17,232 bases of DNA from Cylindrodendrum hubeiense (GCA_014621425.1 JAANBB010000660.1:1-17232); one strand, 5' to 3'. Numbered from the stretch's first letter, positions 1-9,238 are shown. Notes: generated from the sequence alone by a model not told the origin. Numbers and translations are program-made.

Positions 1-1002
1 CTCGCTGTCGCCCCACGGCGAGCGCGCGGGCTGCCAGATGTAGACGGCGTAGTGCGTGCGATTGTGCGCGGAGAAGAAGCGGCCCTGGTGGGTGGGCAGC
101 ATGCCGAGGTGGTGGATCTTCCATTCCGCGCGCCGCACAAAGGACCACTCGCGCTGGGGCTCGGCGGCGTCCCGGCGCGGGAGGAGGGCGGCTGGGCCGT
201 GCCGCACGACATCGTAGGCCGTTGCGTAGTGGCAGATAGCTGCGTTAGGGGCGTTTGCAGGGTGCGAAAGATGCAATCCGGCTTCTTCGCACCACTCAAA
301 CAAGAGGACGTCATCATGTAGCCGGACCCGCCGGATCGCTTTGCCAGTTGTGTCGAATGGCACGGTAAACTCCCTCCCCGTCTCTAGATCGCGGGTCTTG
401 TATCCTTGCAGCCGCTTAGACGGGCCTTGAGACGCAACGGGGTAGACGAGCAGTCCATCGTCGGGCTCGAAAGTCCACACCGGATCCCAGGACTGGAAGT
501 CGGCCGCCCTGTTGTGCAGCTTGAGAAAGCGATTCCACGGTGTCACGCCCCAGAGCGCATATCCGCTGTTGAAAGTCTGCACCTTGCTCGTCTTCCACGG
601 GCGAGCAGCCCCGAGGTGAAAGTATCGGCGAGCGAGACTCGCAAACACAACAGCCCATTCCGTATCCTCGAGATCCTTCACATGATGGCTGCCGTCCCCC
701 CCGCTCGCGAGCCAGCTGCGCAGTATCCGGGCCTCCCGGGCGCGGGGAAAGTGTCCGAGGATGAGACTGATAGTGAGATCTTGGCGGGTGAGAGCGCTGC
801 GCCAACTCGACGAGACCTGCCGGCAGCGGAGGGTGTCGACGGGAGGGAGGAGGAGAATTATATCGAGGAATATAGTGAATGGCAGATCAGTCAGGCTCAT
901 AGTCGTGTCTGTGTTATCGCCTGATTTCGAGGTTGGAGTTGGTTGCGATGGCGTGCGAGAGCGCAACCTGAATCGGGACCGCAGTCGCTGGATGTAATCC
1001 AT
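1..1002 (-). CDS. F-box domain protein, 3' end beyond the window
   Basis: An uninterrupted minus-strand frame runs from the ATG at 1002 to the left edge: 334 codons, no stop, no intron needed. Residues about 37-75 match an F-box: LTDLP, then a hydrophobic helix with LLLPPVDTLRCRQV, then SSWRSAL. F-box proteins of this kind bind Skp1 and bring substrates to an SCF ubiquitin ligase; the substrate here is unknown. After the F-box come W- and H-rich stretches (for example ALWGVTPWNRF and the final HYAVYIWQPARSPWGD) as in long fungal F-box proteins, but I recognise no WD40 or LRR repeats. A second in-frame ATG at 900 (residue 35) starts just before the F-box and is an alternative start; I chose 1002 because the frame stays open and the extra segment is a plausible basic, S/T/P-rich N-terminus. 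A TATA-like box lies about 80 bp upstream. The identity as an F-box protein rests on motif reading; no orthologue is assigned. Confidence 0.8.
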   Translation of the reverse strand, partial: MDYIQRLRSRFRLRSRTPSQPTPTSKSGDNTDTTMSLTDLPFTIFLDIILLLPPVDTLRCRQVSSSWRSALTRQDLTISLILGHFPRAREARILRSWLASGGDGSHHVKDLEDTEWAVVFASLARRYFHLGAARPWKTSKVQTFNSGYALWGVTPWNRFLKLHNRAADFQSWDPVWTFEPDDGLLVYPVASQGPSKRLQGYKTRDLETGREFTVPFDTTGKAIRRVRLHDDVLLFEWCEEAGLHLSHPANAPNAAICHYATAYDVVRHGPAALLPRRDAAEPQREWSFVRRAEWKIHHLGMLPTHQGRFFSAHNRTHYAVYIWQPARSPWGDSE

Positions 1003-1590
1003 GCTGACGACACCCGCTCGCCAGATGGTCCAACGATGACCCCAGCAGTCTCCATCTAGACGCTCGTGACGTGAGGGCGGGATTATATAGAGCGAACCCC
1101 TGAGGTGGGCGCCAACTAGAGAGGGCAGCACTTAGAGCGAGCGCTGACTCTATGGAGGAGAGGCGTCAAGCGTTTGTTGGTTACATCCGCGTCTCACACA
1201 CTAACACAACGCCCCCAGCAACTAGATTGGGCGGGCGCTGCCACGGCCTCTCCAATTGAAGCGCAACGACAATGCGCAGGTCAGCGAGGACTATGTTTAT
1301 TGTCTTCCAACCTGTTGCGGGGAGCGCGCGCATGCACAAACAGTCGGAAACGAATACAGCGTAGATGAGGTAACCACAAACGATGGCAAATACATTGTAT
1401 TCGGGCCCACTTAAGGACCAACAGGCCAACAAAGGGCATCTGATATTGTGCAGCTAAAGCTAGCAATTAAACGGCCAGTGAATAACTCAGTCTGGTCCCT
1501 ATAACTCATTTTATCCCATCGTCCAACAAAGAGACGAGCCTGTTTTCCCTCCTCATCCTATACGTCTAATCATGTGCGGCGCGCAGTCCC
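1003..1590. other. Intergenic: F-box promoter and dehydrogenase 3' flank
   Basis: 588 bp between two minus-strand genes. It should hold the 5' leader and promoter of the F-box gene (TATA-like box at 1083-1089) and, at the high-coordinate end, the 3' UTR of the dehydrogenase gene ending at 1591. The short open frames inside (for example 1174-1368 and 1181-1432) have no recognisable domain and no splice context. No RNA gene or repeat seen. Confidence 0.6.
1083..1089 (-). promoter_or_regulatory. TATA-like box of the F-box gene
   Basis: On the minus strand this reads TATATAA, inside CTCTATATAATCCC. It lies 81-87 bp upstream of the ATG at 1002. Position and sequence fit a core promoter TATA element; there is no transcript evidence. 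Confidence 0.45.
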
Positions 1591-3340
1591 TTATTGCATC
1601 GTGGGCATGTGCACAGAGGCCTTCTTGGCCACGGCATCGGCGCTCTGCCAGTGGGCCGTCACCGTCTTCAGCTGCGTGTAGAAGCTGACACCGGGCTTGC
1701 CGTAGAAGGTGCTGGCACCGCCGCCAGCAACACTCTTCTTGTTGCCGGTGAAGGAGAACATGGGCAAGGGCACGGGGATGGGGACATTGATACCCACCTG
1801 GCCGGCCTCGATGTTCTTGCGGAACGTCTCGGCGGTGGCGCCCGACTTGGTGAAGATTGCGGTTCCGTTGCCGTACTCGTTCTTGTTGATGAGGTCAATG
1901 GCATCATCGAGGGTCTCGACATTGAGGCAGACGAGGACGGGACCGAAGATCTCCTCCTTGTAGCAAGTCATGTCGGTAGTGACGTTGGAGATGATGGTGG
2001 GACCGACCCAGTTACCGTTGGGGTACTTGCTGGGGGTGAAACCACGGCCATCGAGGAGAATGGTCGCGCCCTCCTTCTCAGCGGTGGCGATGAGGCTCTC
2101 AATTCGCTCCTTGCTCTGAGGGGAGATGACGGGGCCGACATCAGCACCATCCTCGAAGCCGCCGTCGACCTTGAGGGCCTTGGCTCGCTCGGCAACCTCG
2201 GAGAGCCACTCCTTGGTCTCGCCAACCATGACGAGGGTGCTGAGGGCCATGCAACGCTGGCCGGCGGCACCAAAGGCAGCGCCGACGACGCTGTTGATGA
2301 AGTGGTTCTTGTTGGCATCGGGGAGGACGGCGGCGTGGTTCTTGGCGCCCAGGTTGGCCTGGACTCGCTTGCCGTTGGCAGAGCCGCGGCTGAAGATGTA
2401 CTCGCCGGCCTTGTTGCCACCGACGAAGCTGATGGCCTTGATGGCAGGCTCGTCGAGGATGAAGTCGACGGCGCGGTGGGCACCGTGGATGATGTTGACC
2501 ACACCCTCGGGGAAACCGGCCTTCTGGACGAGCTCGGCGAGGATCATGGCGGCGCCAGGGTCACGCTCGGAGGGCTTGAGGATCAGGGTGTTGCCAGTGA
2601 CGGTGGCAATGGGGATACACCATAGGGGAATCATGGCAGGGAAGTCTGCAGCTTGGTTAGCTTCTGTATATCCTCATTCGTCGGGGACACTCACTGAAAG
2701 GGCAGATGGCAGCAACAACGCCCAATGACTCGCGGTATGTGCGGGTCTCCATGTCCTTGGACACCTCGAGGACCTCGCCCTTGAGCAGCTCGGGGGCGCC
2801 AACAGCAGCCTCGGCGACCTGCAGGCCGCGGAGAACGTCACCGCGGGCATCGGCAAACGTCTTGCCTTGCTCGAGGGTGATGCTGGCGGCCAGACGGTCC
2901 CAGTTCTCGCGGATGAGGTGGACGAAGCGGAACATGATCTGCTGGCGGCTCAGAACAGTGGTGTTGCGCCACGACTCGTAGGCCTTCTCGGCACTGGCGA
3001 CGGCGGCCTTCATCTCATCATTGGTCATCTGGGGCACGCGGGTGACCAGGTTGTTGGTGGCCGGGTCGTGCAGGTCGATGAACTGGTCCGTGGTGGAGTT
3101 GACGAACTTGTTGTTGATGAAGTATGGCGTATCCTCAACGGCCGTGATCTTCTCGTGGGTTGTCGGGTAGCTGGTGGCCGTTGAGGCCAGGGCCGCAGAG
3201 GACCGCTGCACAGAGGCATGGAAGTGACGGGTGGCGATGGAGGAAGAGGTGATGATGGAAGGGCGGGAGGAGGAGAGCACCGGGATGGAAGCCGAAGTGC
3301 GGCTGCCGGCGCCGAGGCCACGGGTGATGAGGCGACGCAT
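1591..3340 (-). CDS. Methylmalonate-semialdehyde dehydrogenase (acylating), mitochondrial
   Basis: Two exons, 3340-2695 and 2645-1591, with a 49-nt intron (GTGAGT, GCTAAC branch, CTGCAG) whose removal restores [11 protein letters not shown]; 566 aa. It belongs to the ALDH6 family: NAD- and CoA-dependent oxidation of methylmalonate and malonate semialdehydes to propionyl- or acetyl-CoA, in valine and pyrimidine catabolism in the matrix. Visible features: a basic, S/T-rich presequence ending near RHFHAS (residues 38-43); the NAD-binding segment [11 protein letters not shown] (K239); [12 protein letters not shown]; and active-site Cys347 in GQRCMALS. Asn318 in LGAKNH sits where other aldehyde dehydrogenases carry the general-base Glu, which is diagnostic of this CoA-dependent family. 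The start at 3340 is supported by the presequence beginning there, although the frame stays open upstream to 3835. A C/T-rich leader with four CCC runs precedes the ATG on the coding strand. Length fits fungal homologues with a presequence. Confidence 0.95.
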
Positions 3341-3355
3341 GGTGCAGGATATCCT

Positions 3356-3416
3356 GGAAGGAGGATGAAGGGAGGGAGGGAGGGAGAGGAAGGAGGGAGG
3401 AAGGAAGAAGCAGAGC
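3356..3416. repeat. Purine tract with G-quadruplex-type motif
   Basis: A nearly pure A/G run on the plus strand, so C/T-rich on the coding strand of the dehydrogenase gene. Within it 3370-3384 is GGG-A-GGG-A-GGG-A-GGG, matching the strict G3-N1-G3-N1-G3-N1-G3 quadruplex pattern. It starts about 16 bp upstream of the dehydrogenase ATG. Pyrimidine-rich leaders are common in fungal genes; the four perfect runs are less so. Confidence 0.75.
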
Positions 3417-4081
3417 AATTGGGGAGGAAGGTGCGTTGTACTATGGACAATTGTCCCTGGAATTGTCGCTGGAACAGCTATGATTGACCCCGCCTGGAAC
3501 TCGTCGGTCCCCCAAACTGTGTGCCGCGCCTCGTTGCTTTTATACAGACGCCGGGCCGGTGGCCGGCAGGGTTCGCGGACGGTGTGGAGACGGCGCGCTG
3601 GGGAGCAGCGATAAGGCCGTCGCAGGCCCCAGTAGCTACAGCGACTCGCGCCAATGTGCCGGTGCGGAGGCGGCTTTCTGCTACGTAGTAGAGCCTCTCG
3701 AAGCCATCTGGAGGGGAAGCTCTGGCAAGCTCGCCCAGAGTGTGGGGTAGGCGAAGCATGGCCTCCCCCCCCGGTCCCTATGCCGATGCCGCCCTTTGCC
3801 GACCGCGCCGAGCTGCGCCCAATGGCCGAGGCCATGGGAAAACATTAGCCAACGGCTTTGCTGAGCCCCGGCTAGTTCTTGGAGGGCAGTCCAAAGGAGA
3901 GCAATCATCTCTATCAGGGATCTAGTCTACAATAGGAAGGGTAATCCAAAGGAAAGGGAAAGGAAAGGAAACCCTTCAATATCTGCATAGGTACTGTACG
4001 CAGTGCTGTACGGAGTAGTTAGTCCAAAACAGGAAGGGAACCACCTGGCTTCCCACCAATGCATCCAGTCATCAGTCTCGC

Positions 4082-4117
4082 CATTATCATCATTATCGTC
4101 ATTATCGTCATCACTGT
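4082..4117. repeat. 9-bp tandem repeat CATTATCRT
   Basis: Three head-to-tail copies of CATTATCRT (4082-4090, 4091-4099, 4100-4108) and a degraded fourth (CATCACTGT, 4109-4117). Intergenic simple repeat with no visible coding role. Confidence 0.8.
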
Positions 4118-4448
4118 CATAAAAAACAATACCGACTTGCGCTATTGTCTCTTCCCTTTCATTCTACATCAGGATAAAACATACAAAATAGCCCCCGGAA
4201 TCGGCGGCCAAATCTCGGCATGCTGGTTCCCTTCCTATTTTAGACTAGTTTTCTGTGCCCGTTGCTCTCGTTCCATGCACGATTAGATACGCACTCATCT
4301 ACAGATTACGCTCTCACTTGACCTCCCCATTCTGTCCTGGCTCCGAAGCCCACCTGACACCATACTTTGGTACCTACGTAACGCGCCGGTCCAATCGCTA
4401 CGCCCCAGAGACAACAAAACTTAGCCGGCCCCATAACCGCGGTTAGCT

Positions 4449-4488
4449 ACAGCACACCACAGCACACCACAGCACACCAAAGCACACC
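4449..4488. repeat. 10-bp tandem repeat ACAGCACACC
   Basis: Three exact copies of ACAGCACACC (4449-4478) followed by a fourth with one change (AAAGCACACC, 4479-4488). It lies about 400 bp downstream of the calnexin stop. Probably a minisatellite; length is likely to vary between isolates. Confidence 0.85.
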
Positions 4489-4890
4489 GAGTTCCACCCT
4501 CCGTCGATACCGATACGCATACACACAGTTACTAACACAAAAGTGATGCCCCAAGTTGGTTTCTTCTGTTTATCATTGCTCTCAGACAAGTGCGTTCTGA
4601 AGAGAAAAAATGCCTATGGGAAACTAAGGGTGAAAATACATGCCTGCGCCTTGATCTCGAAATCCTTGTCACAGCAACCAACCGCCTTGTCGCCCCCAAC
4701 TTCCACCAGACGCAATCAAGTTGATGCTGCTATTCTTGCTCCTTCGTTTTTGAAAACCAGTAAAAAAAATCGAAATTGGTATTCCCTTTCTTGGGCTTTG
4801 TCCTTTTTTTTGGTGATTGAGATTTTGAATGTTACCTCGCCTTCCTTCCTCGCTTCAAATCATACAGTTCCTACTCTCTCATTCTCTCCT

Positions 4891-6810
4891 TTACGACTGG
4901 CTGCGGGTGGTGCGCTTGGTGGCATCTCCCTTGGGCTTATCAGCACCAGTAGTCGTGGCCTCAGCCTTCTTGTCCTTGACATCCTCAGCCTTCTTGCCCT
5001 TGCCGACAGCCTTGACAGGAGCGGGCGACGAGCCACCGAGGCCAACGAGGGCGGCGATGAGGGCAATGAAAGAGATCAGGACAGCGGCGATACCGCCAGC
5101 AACCTCGGGGACAAACTTGATAGCCTCGATGGGGTCCTTCTGGGCAATGGTGACGAAGAGGTCAACCTTCTCCCTGACGAACAGGACGGGGTCGTCCAAG
5201 AACTTGAGGTCAAGAGGAGAGTCGGGCTTCTCGGAATGCTTAGGCTTATCAGCCTCGGCAAGAGCCTTCTCAACGGGCTGCTTGACCTTGAAGGTCTCCT
5301 CGGCGAGCTTCTCGGCATCCTCAACAGAGTGGCCGATGTAGATGTTGTCGAAGAGAATGTCGCTCTGCATGGTCCAGATCTCGAAGCCAATCTAATAGGC
5401 AGTTAGTATCGCTAACGGGAGGGGTATGCGCAATACAGGTTGCAGGTATTAACTTACAGCTCCCATAGGCTCAAAGTTGGCAGGGTTCTTGTCCTCGAAG
5501 TAGTTGGGGTTCTTGATCTTGCGAGGAGCCCAGACACCCTTGTACTCGGGGTTCTCGATCAGAGGAGCGCTCCATACGCCCTTGTACTCGGGGTTCTGCT
5601 TCAAGGGCTTGGTCCAGGGGCCACATCCGGAGACGTCGGCGCACTTGGGGTTGGGGACAGTAGGGGCGACCCAGTCACCATCCTCCTCGTCATCCCAGTC
5701 CTCGGGCTTGGAAGCCTCGGGGTTGGGGATGGTGATGGCCTCGTCCACGAGCCAGTCCTCAGGCTGGGTGGCCTCTTCATCGACAACCTCGTAGGGCGCA
5801 TCCTCATCCCAGTCCTCGGGCTTGGAAGCCTCGGGGTCGGCGATTCGGGCCTGCTCAACCCAGTCCTCAGGCTTGGTGTCATCGGGATCCTCAACCTCCT
5901 CGGCGGGGTTGACAGAGGGGCTGAAGTCCTCCAGGAGGCTGCCGGTCTTGACCTCCTCACCATTCTGCTTGATGATGTAGGTGTTGTCGGGCTTGACGAT
6001 GAGGGTGTACAGCTCGGTCGTCTTGACAATCTTGGCGGTGGGAGGAGCGCTCAGGTGCTTCTCCTCGTACTCGCCGGTCTTGGGGTTCTTGTGGTTGAAG
6101 ATGAAGTGAACCTTGTTGGTGTGGCCACACTTGTCGGGACCGAACATGATGACGTAGGGAGTCGTGTTGGCGAACTCCTCATGGTGGAGCGCCTTGTTGT
6201 CCCGGAGGAGCTTCAGGTAGGCACCGCCACACTCGAGGCCATCTAGAGAGAGAACTGTCAGCATACACTGCCATCTTACACATCGTCAAAGCTGAGGTCA
6301 TCTTACTTTGGAGCTTGACCTCGTACTGAACAACGAGGGTCTTGCCCTTGTTGTCGATCTGCTTGGGGAACTTGGCCGAGATGGCGTGGTGGGCAGCAGG
6401 GTTCTTGACAACAAGACCCTTGTCACCCTCAATTCCCTTGAACTTGACGGGCTCCTCGACGGACCACTCGCCAACATATGCCCATTCCTCATCCTTGTCG
6501 GAGCCGGAGGAATCCTTCTTCGCGGTAGAGGGCTTCCATCGCTGGTCCCAATCATCGGTGAACTGCTCAAGGAAGTCGGCCTTGATGACAGTAGGCTGTT
6601 GGGCGACTTGTTAGCATCCAATTGAGGGTTGTCTCAGCTGGGAGCTCCGCGTAAAGGCGCGGCCAGGTTGCTGGGGAGTCGCGTCAAACTCACAGTGAAG
6701 GTGGACAGCTCAGGAACAGCAGGCGATGCCTCGTCGGCAACCTCCTCGGCATGCGCGCCAGCGAGGAGAGCCGCCGATACGGCAGCGGTGGTGACAGCGT
6801 TAAGCTTCAT
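4891..6810 (-). CDS. Calnexin, ER membrane lectin chaperone
   Basis: Four exons: 6810-6694, 6595-6307, 6242-5458 and 5391-4891, giving 563 aa. The introns (98, 64 and 66 nt) are GT-AG with GCTAAC, GCTGAC and ACTAAC branch points. Calnexin holds monoglucosylated N-glycoproteins in the ER lumen for folding. Visible order: a signal peptide (residues 1 to about 21, ending AGAHA); a lectin domain with paired cysteines in [12 protein letters not shown] and FGPDKCGH; a P-domain with four type-1 repeats built on KPEDW or QPEDW, then four type-2 repeats including two NPEYKGVW; a transmembrane helix at about residues 493-516; and a lysine-rich cytosolic tail of about 47 residues ending RSQS, without a KKxx signal. 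The repeat number and tail separate it from calreticulin. I looked upstream for unfolded-protein-response elements and found only imperfect matches. Confidence 0.97.
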
Positions 6811-7802
6811 GGTGAATGTGGTGGTGATGGGGAAGAAGCTCCGTCAGTGTGGAGGATTGCAAGTTCGAATCCAGTGCGCGCGAGGCAAGCAGGATATGAT
6901 GGATGATGGAGAAGGGAGAAGAGGAAAGAGCACAGGAGATGCGCCGACAAAGATGGCGATGATGAAAGTAGTGGAGAGATGCGGCAGTGATTCCCAGCGC
7001 TCGAGGACAACAATCCTAAGAGTGACGTTGGCCGGGAGGAAATCTGGGAGCGAGAGGTGGCGTCTTTAGAAGAGTGGAGAGCTGCTCGCTGGCCTGTCTT
7101 GAGGACACGTAGAAGAAGCTCAGGGCAGGGCGCCCAAAATTTCAGGGAGCTTATAGTGCGGGGGCCAGGGGGCTCAGCGGGTTCCGGATGTAGGTACAAG
7201 TCGGGGCGGGCGGCCATGGAAGAGTCGAGAAAGTCGGCCATTGTTGCACACCTGGTGCATTCAGCGTCACGATGCCGACGGACCACGCTCAATTGGGAAA
7301 CTGGGTGCGAAAAGTGTCTTTACGGACAATGGACAATGTCCCAGGTCGCCGTATAGTGTTTCTACTCTGGAAGCAATAATTCAGAGCCTCTGCTGGCATG
7401 CAGATGCCCCATGAGCTACGGCCAGCTTGGAGAGGCCCTGATTCGCCAGGGAGCTTTCCACGCGCCTGTCAAGTGTCGATTGACATCGGAAACCACTGTC
7501 TAACTATGCCTCTTGTCCCCCACATGCCATGCGGCGCTGCAACCAAGGACAACCGCTTACGCTTGGACTAATGTCGGTAATCAGTGGCCAGCCATTTGCT
7601 CTGGTCAAAAGTTTCCCGGAAAAAGGTGGATGCTTCTGCGTGGCATATCGACTTTCGAAAGATGTCATGCTAGAATTGACTGTCCGGAAGGGTACCATCA
7701 TCACCGCTGGGGTGCATTCAGCCTGGCTCGGATCTATTGCCGAAAAAATTAGACACGTGAACAACAATAGCAATTGCTACCTACCTATTCATACCGACAA
7801 AG

Positions 7803-7816
7803 ATAACACGTGTTAT
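7803..7816. promoter_or_regulatory. Perfect 14-bp palindrome with CACGTG core
   Basis: ATAACACGTGTTAT is its own reverse complement. CACGTG is the E-box bound by fungal bHLH proteins such as the Cbf1 type. Two more CACGTG sites lie at 7754-7759 and 8043-8048. Which gene, if any, it serves is not clear: the calnexin ATG is about 1 kb away on one side and the stop codon of the GPI-protein gene about 0.75 kb away on the other. Confidence 0.4.
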
Positions 7817-8444
7817 TGGAAATATGCGAATAATCACTGCCAACATGACAATACCTATTCTACCAGCTTGCTGGATCCCGACCCCAAATCCCAGCATACC
7901 CTAGAGCCAGAACTACCGACCTACCCATCAACTACAAATATTGTGAGACACGCCGCTTATTTTGAAGCCCAGATCGAGAACCATGCAGGAAAACGTGGCT
8001 TGCGACACTGTGGCTTCAAGATGCGGCTGTGCTTTGAAGTTGCACGTGATCGAGGCGGCGGAAATGCAAATTCCAGTTGATTGTGGCTGGTACGTACTCA
8101 TTAACAGTTGGATCGTACATTCCAATACGCAAATGATCCTGGAAGTCATCTACATTGTTGAGAACCATGCACACACACTGGCTGTGACCAACGCTTTTTT
8201 CTGGTTGGGCTTGTTGGCACTAACAACGTTTAAATCCACTAGCGTGCATGGGCAAGAGCTCTCATTACACGACCATCGGACCACTTCACGGATGAGTTAC
8301 CGACGGACAACATTTCACACAAGCAAGTCTAAACAAGTCAATGGAAGCATATGATGATTAGAGCCACAGGCAAAAAGGTATTTTATTCGTGCTCATGTAA
8401 TGAGCAATGTGAACGCAAAACACATCGCAATTTGTCCATGGAAG

Positions 8445-8471
8445 AAAAAAAAAAGGCCCAACCTGGGGGCC
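8445..8471 (-). other. Short hairpin followed by T10 in the GPI-gene 3' flank
   Basis: On the minus strand GGCCC (8471-8467) pairs with GGGCC (8459-8455) and is followed directly by ten T (8454-8445), about 100 nt after the GPI-protein stop. It has the shape of a bacterial terminator, but the locus is eukaryotic, so a role in 3'-end formation or as a U-rich mRNA element is only a guess. Confidence 0.3.
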
Positions 8472-8573
8472 GTCCTCGTGATGCTCAGCTGAAGCATCGT
8501 CTCACAACTCCTTCATAACCACGCTTTCATACCCATTAAGATCCTTCACCGATGACGTCGAAACGAAGCCAAT

Positions 8574-9238
8574 TTACAGAGCAAGGACAGCAACGAGGAG
8601 ACCGAAGACGGAGGCAGAGCCAATGGCAAGGCCAGCAGCGGCGTTGTCAGAGCTGGTGGAGCTGGAGGAAGAGCCAGTGGCAGTGCCAGAAGCATCGCTG
8701 GAGTCAGAGTCGGTGTTGGAAGCATCGGTAGACTCAGAGCCAGAGGCGCTGGCACCAGCGCTGGCAGTGTTGTCAGAGCTGTCGGAAGAGCCGGTGGCAG
8801 TGGCCTTGGAGTCGGAGGAGTCATCAGAAGAGTCATCGGACGAAGAGCTGTCAGTCTCCTTGGGAGTGCCGCTGGAGGTCTTGAAGTAGTTGTCGGAAAT
8901 GCAAGCCTGTTGGCAGTCGGCATAGGCCTTGGTCTCCTCCTCGGAGCCATCGCCCTGGTCGCAAGCGGCAACGCAGTTGTTGGTGGCGTTGGCTTGAGCA
9001 TCGTTGGGGGAGGGGACCTTGACGGTGTATCAGTATGAGCCATGTCTGTATAGAGCGTGGGAAACATTGCTCGTCAAGGGTAACTCACGATGCGGCAGTA
9101 AGACTGGCACTTGACATCACCAGCGTCGCAGGCGTCGAGGCAGGCGAGGTAAGTGGACTCGGGGGACTCGACGGAGACGGAGGTGGCAGCAGAGGCCATG
9201 GCGGCGAAGCCAGCGACGAGAGCGACGGTGAAACGCAT
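8574..9238 (-). CDS. Secreted serine-rich GPI-anchored protein with four C-x3-C pairs
   Basis: Two exons, 9238-9089 and 9017-8574, with a 71-nt intron (GTGAGT, ACTGAT branch, CAAG); 197 aa. Predicted features: a signal peptide (residues 1 to about 18, cleavage near ASA); eight cysteines as four C-x3-C pairs at 33/37, 44/48, 65/69 and 85/89; a Ser/Asp/Thr/Ala-rich low-complexity stalk (about 97-173); and a hydrophobic C-terminal tail ending LLVAVLAL after small residues around 173-176, the layout of a GPI-anchor signal. CxxACDxGD occurs at both C33 and C65, and YxxCxxAC at both Y30 and Y82, so the cysteine part looks internally duplicated. One N-glycosylation sequon is seen (N60-A-T). It should sit at the plasma membrane or cell wall. 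I do not recognise a named family: CFEM domains also have eight cysteines but with different spacing. The acceptor choice (AAG) is less standard; it keeps the frame. Confidence 0.85.

Larger units (their letters stand above)
3341..4890. other. Intergenic: dehydrogenase promoter and calnexin 3' flank
   Basis: 1.55 kb between two minus-strand genes. Positions 3341-3480 are the likely 5' leader of the dehydrogenase gene, purine-rich on the plus strand. Beyond that lie a 12-bp palindrome (3445-3456), an AGG/GGAAA-rich patch (about 3930-3971), a CTGTACG direct repeat (3994-4012), a CATTATCRT array (4082-4117) and a 10-bp tandem repeat (4449-4488). About 4600-4890 is T-rich on the plus strand and is the probable 3' UTR of calnexin. 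No open frame here has a domain I recognise. Confidence 0.6.
6811..8573. other. Intergenic: calnexin promoter and GPI-gene 3' flank
   Basis: 1.76 kb between two minus-strand genes. About 6811-7350 should hold the calnexin leader and promoter; it is GC-rich and contains GGACAATGGACAATGTCC at 7325-7342. From about 7500 to 8400 the sequence becomes more AT-rich and carries three CACGTG boxes (7754, 7807, 8043). 8445-8471 has a short hairpin beside an A10 run, probably in the 3' UTR of the GPI-protein gene. A 183-codon plus-strand frame at 7529-8080 has no recognisable domain and I do not call it a gene. Confidence 0.6.

Noticed and set aside
1594..2625. 343-codon open frame on the plus strand, opposite the dehydrogenase gene
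   Set aside because: It is the antisense shadow of a strongly C-ending codon set (few codons whose complement is a stop). Its Gly/Val/Asp/Leu-rich product has no domain, while the minus strand encodes a full ALDH6 enzyme.
3341..3835. In-frame open extension of the dehydrogenase, which would add 165 residues upstream of 3340
   Set aside because: The segment is Pro/Ser/Arg-rich with no domain and covers the C/T-rich leader. A good mitochondrial presequence starts exactly at the ATG at 3340, so the extension is most likely chance.
3991..4019. CTGTACG direct repeats and TACGGAGTA, reminiscent of short repeat ends seen in fungal genomes
   Set aside because: No paired inverted copy or target-site duplication found nearby, so no mobile element is called.
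5440..6246. 268-codon open frame on the plus strand, opposite calnexin exon 3
   Set aside because: Also an antisense shadow; the periodic Gly-Leu-Gly-Val pattern mirrors the calnexin P-domain repeats.
6860..6880. GTTCGAATCC, a match to the tRNA B-box / T-loop, at about 6868-6878
   Set aside because: The flanks do not form a T-stem (GCAAG against CAGTG) and no A-box, anticodon arm or acceptor stem fits around it.
6811..7350. Possible unfolded-protein-response elements upstream of calnexin (CAGCGTC near 7262, CCACG-N4-ATTGG near 7280)
   Set aside because: Both deviate from the yeast UPRE and the mammalian ERSE in core bases or spacing, so they are not supported as sites.
7529..8080. 183-codon plus-strand open frame
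   Set aside because: No domain or signal peptide, composition is unlike the C-ending codon use of the real genes, and one frame of this length is not surprising in a window this size in a more AT-rich stretch.
8445..8471. Hairpin plus T10 resembling a rho-independent terminator
   Set aside because: All surrounding genes are eukaryotic and spliced; the stem is only 5 bp. Kept as a low-confidence 3'-flank feature, not as a terminator.
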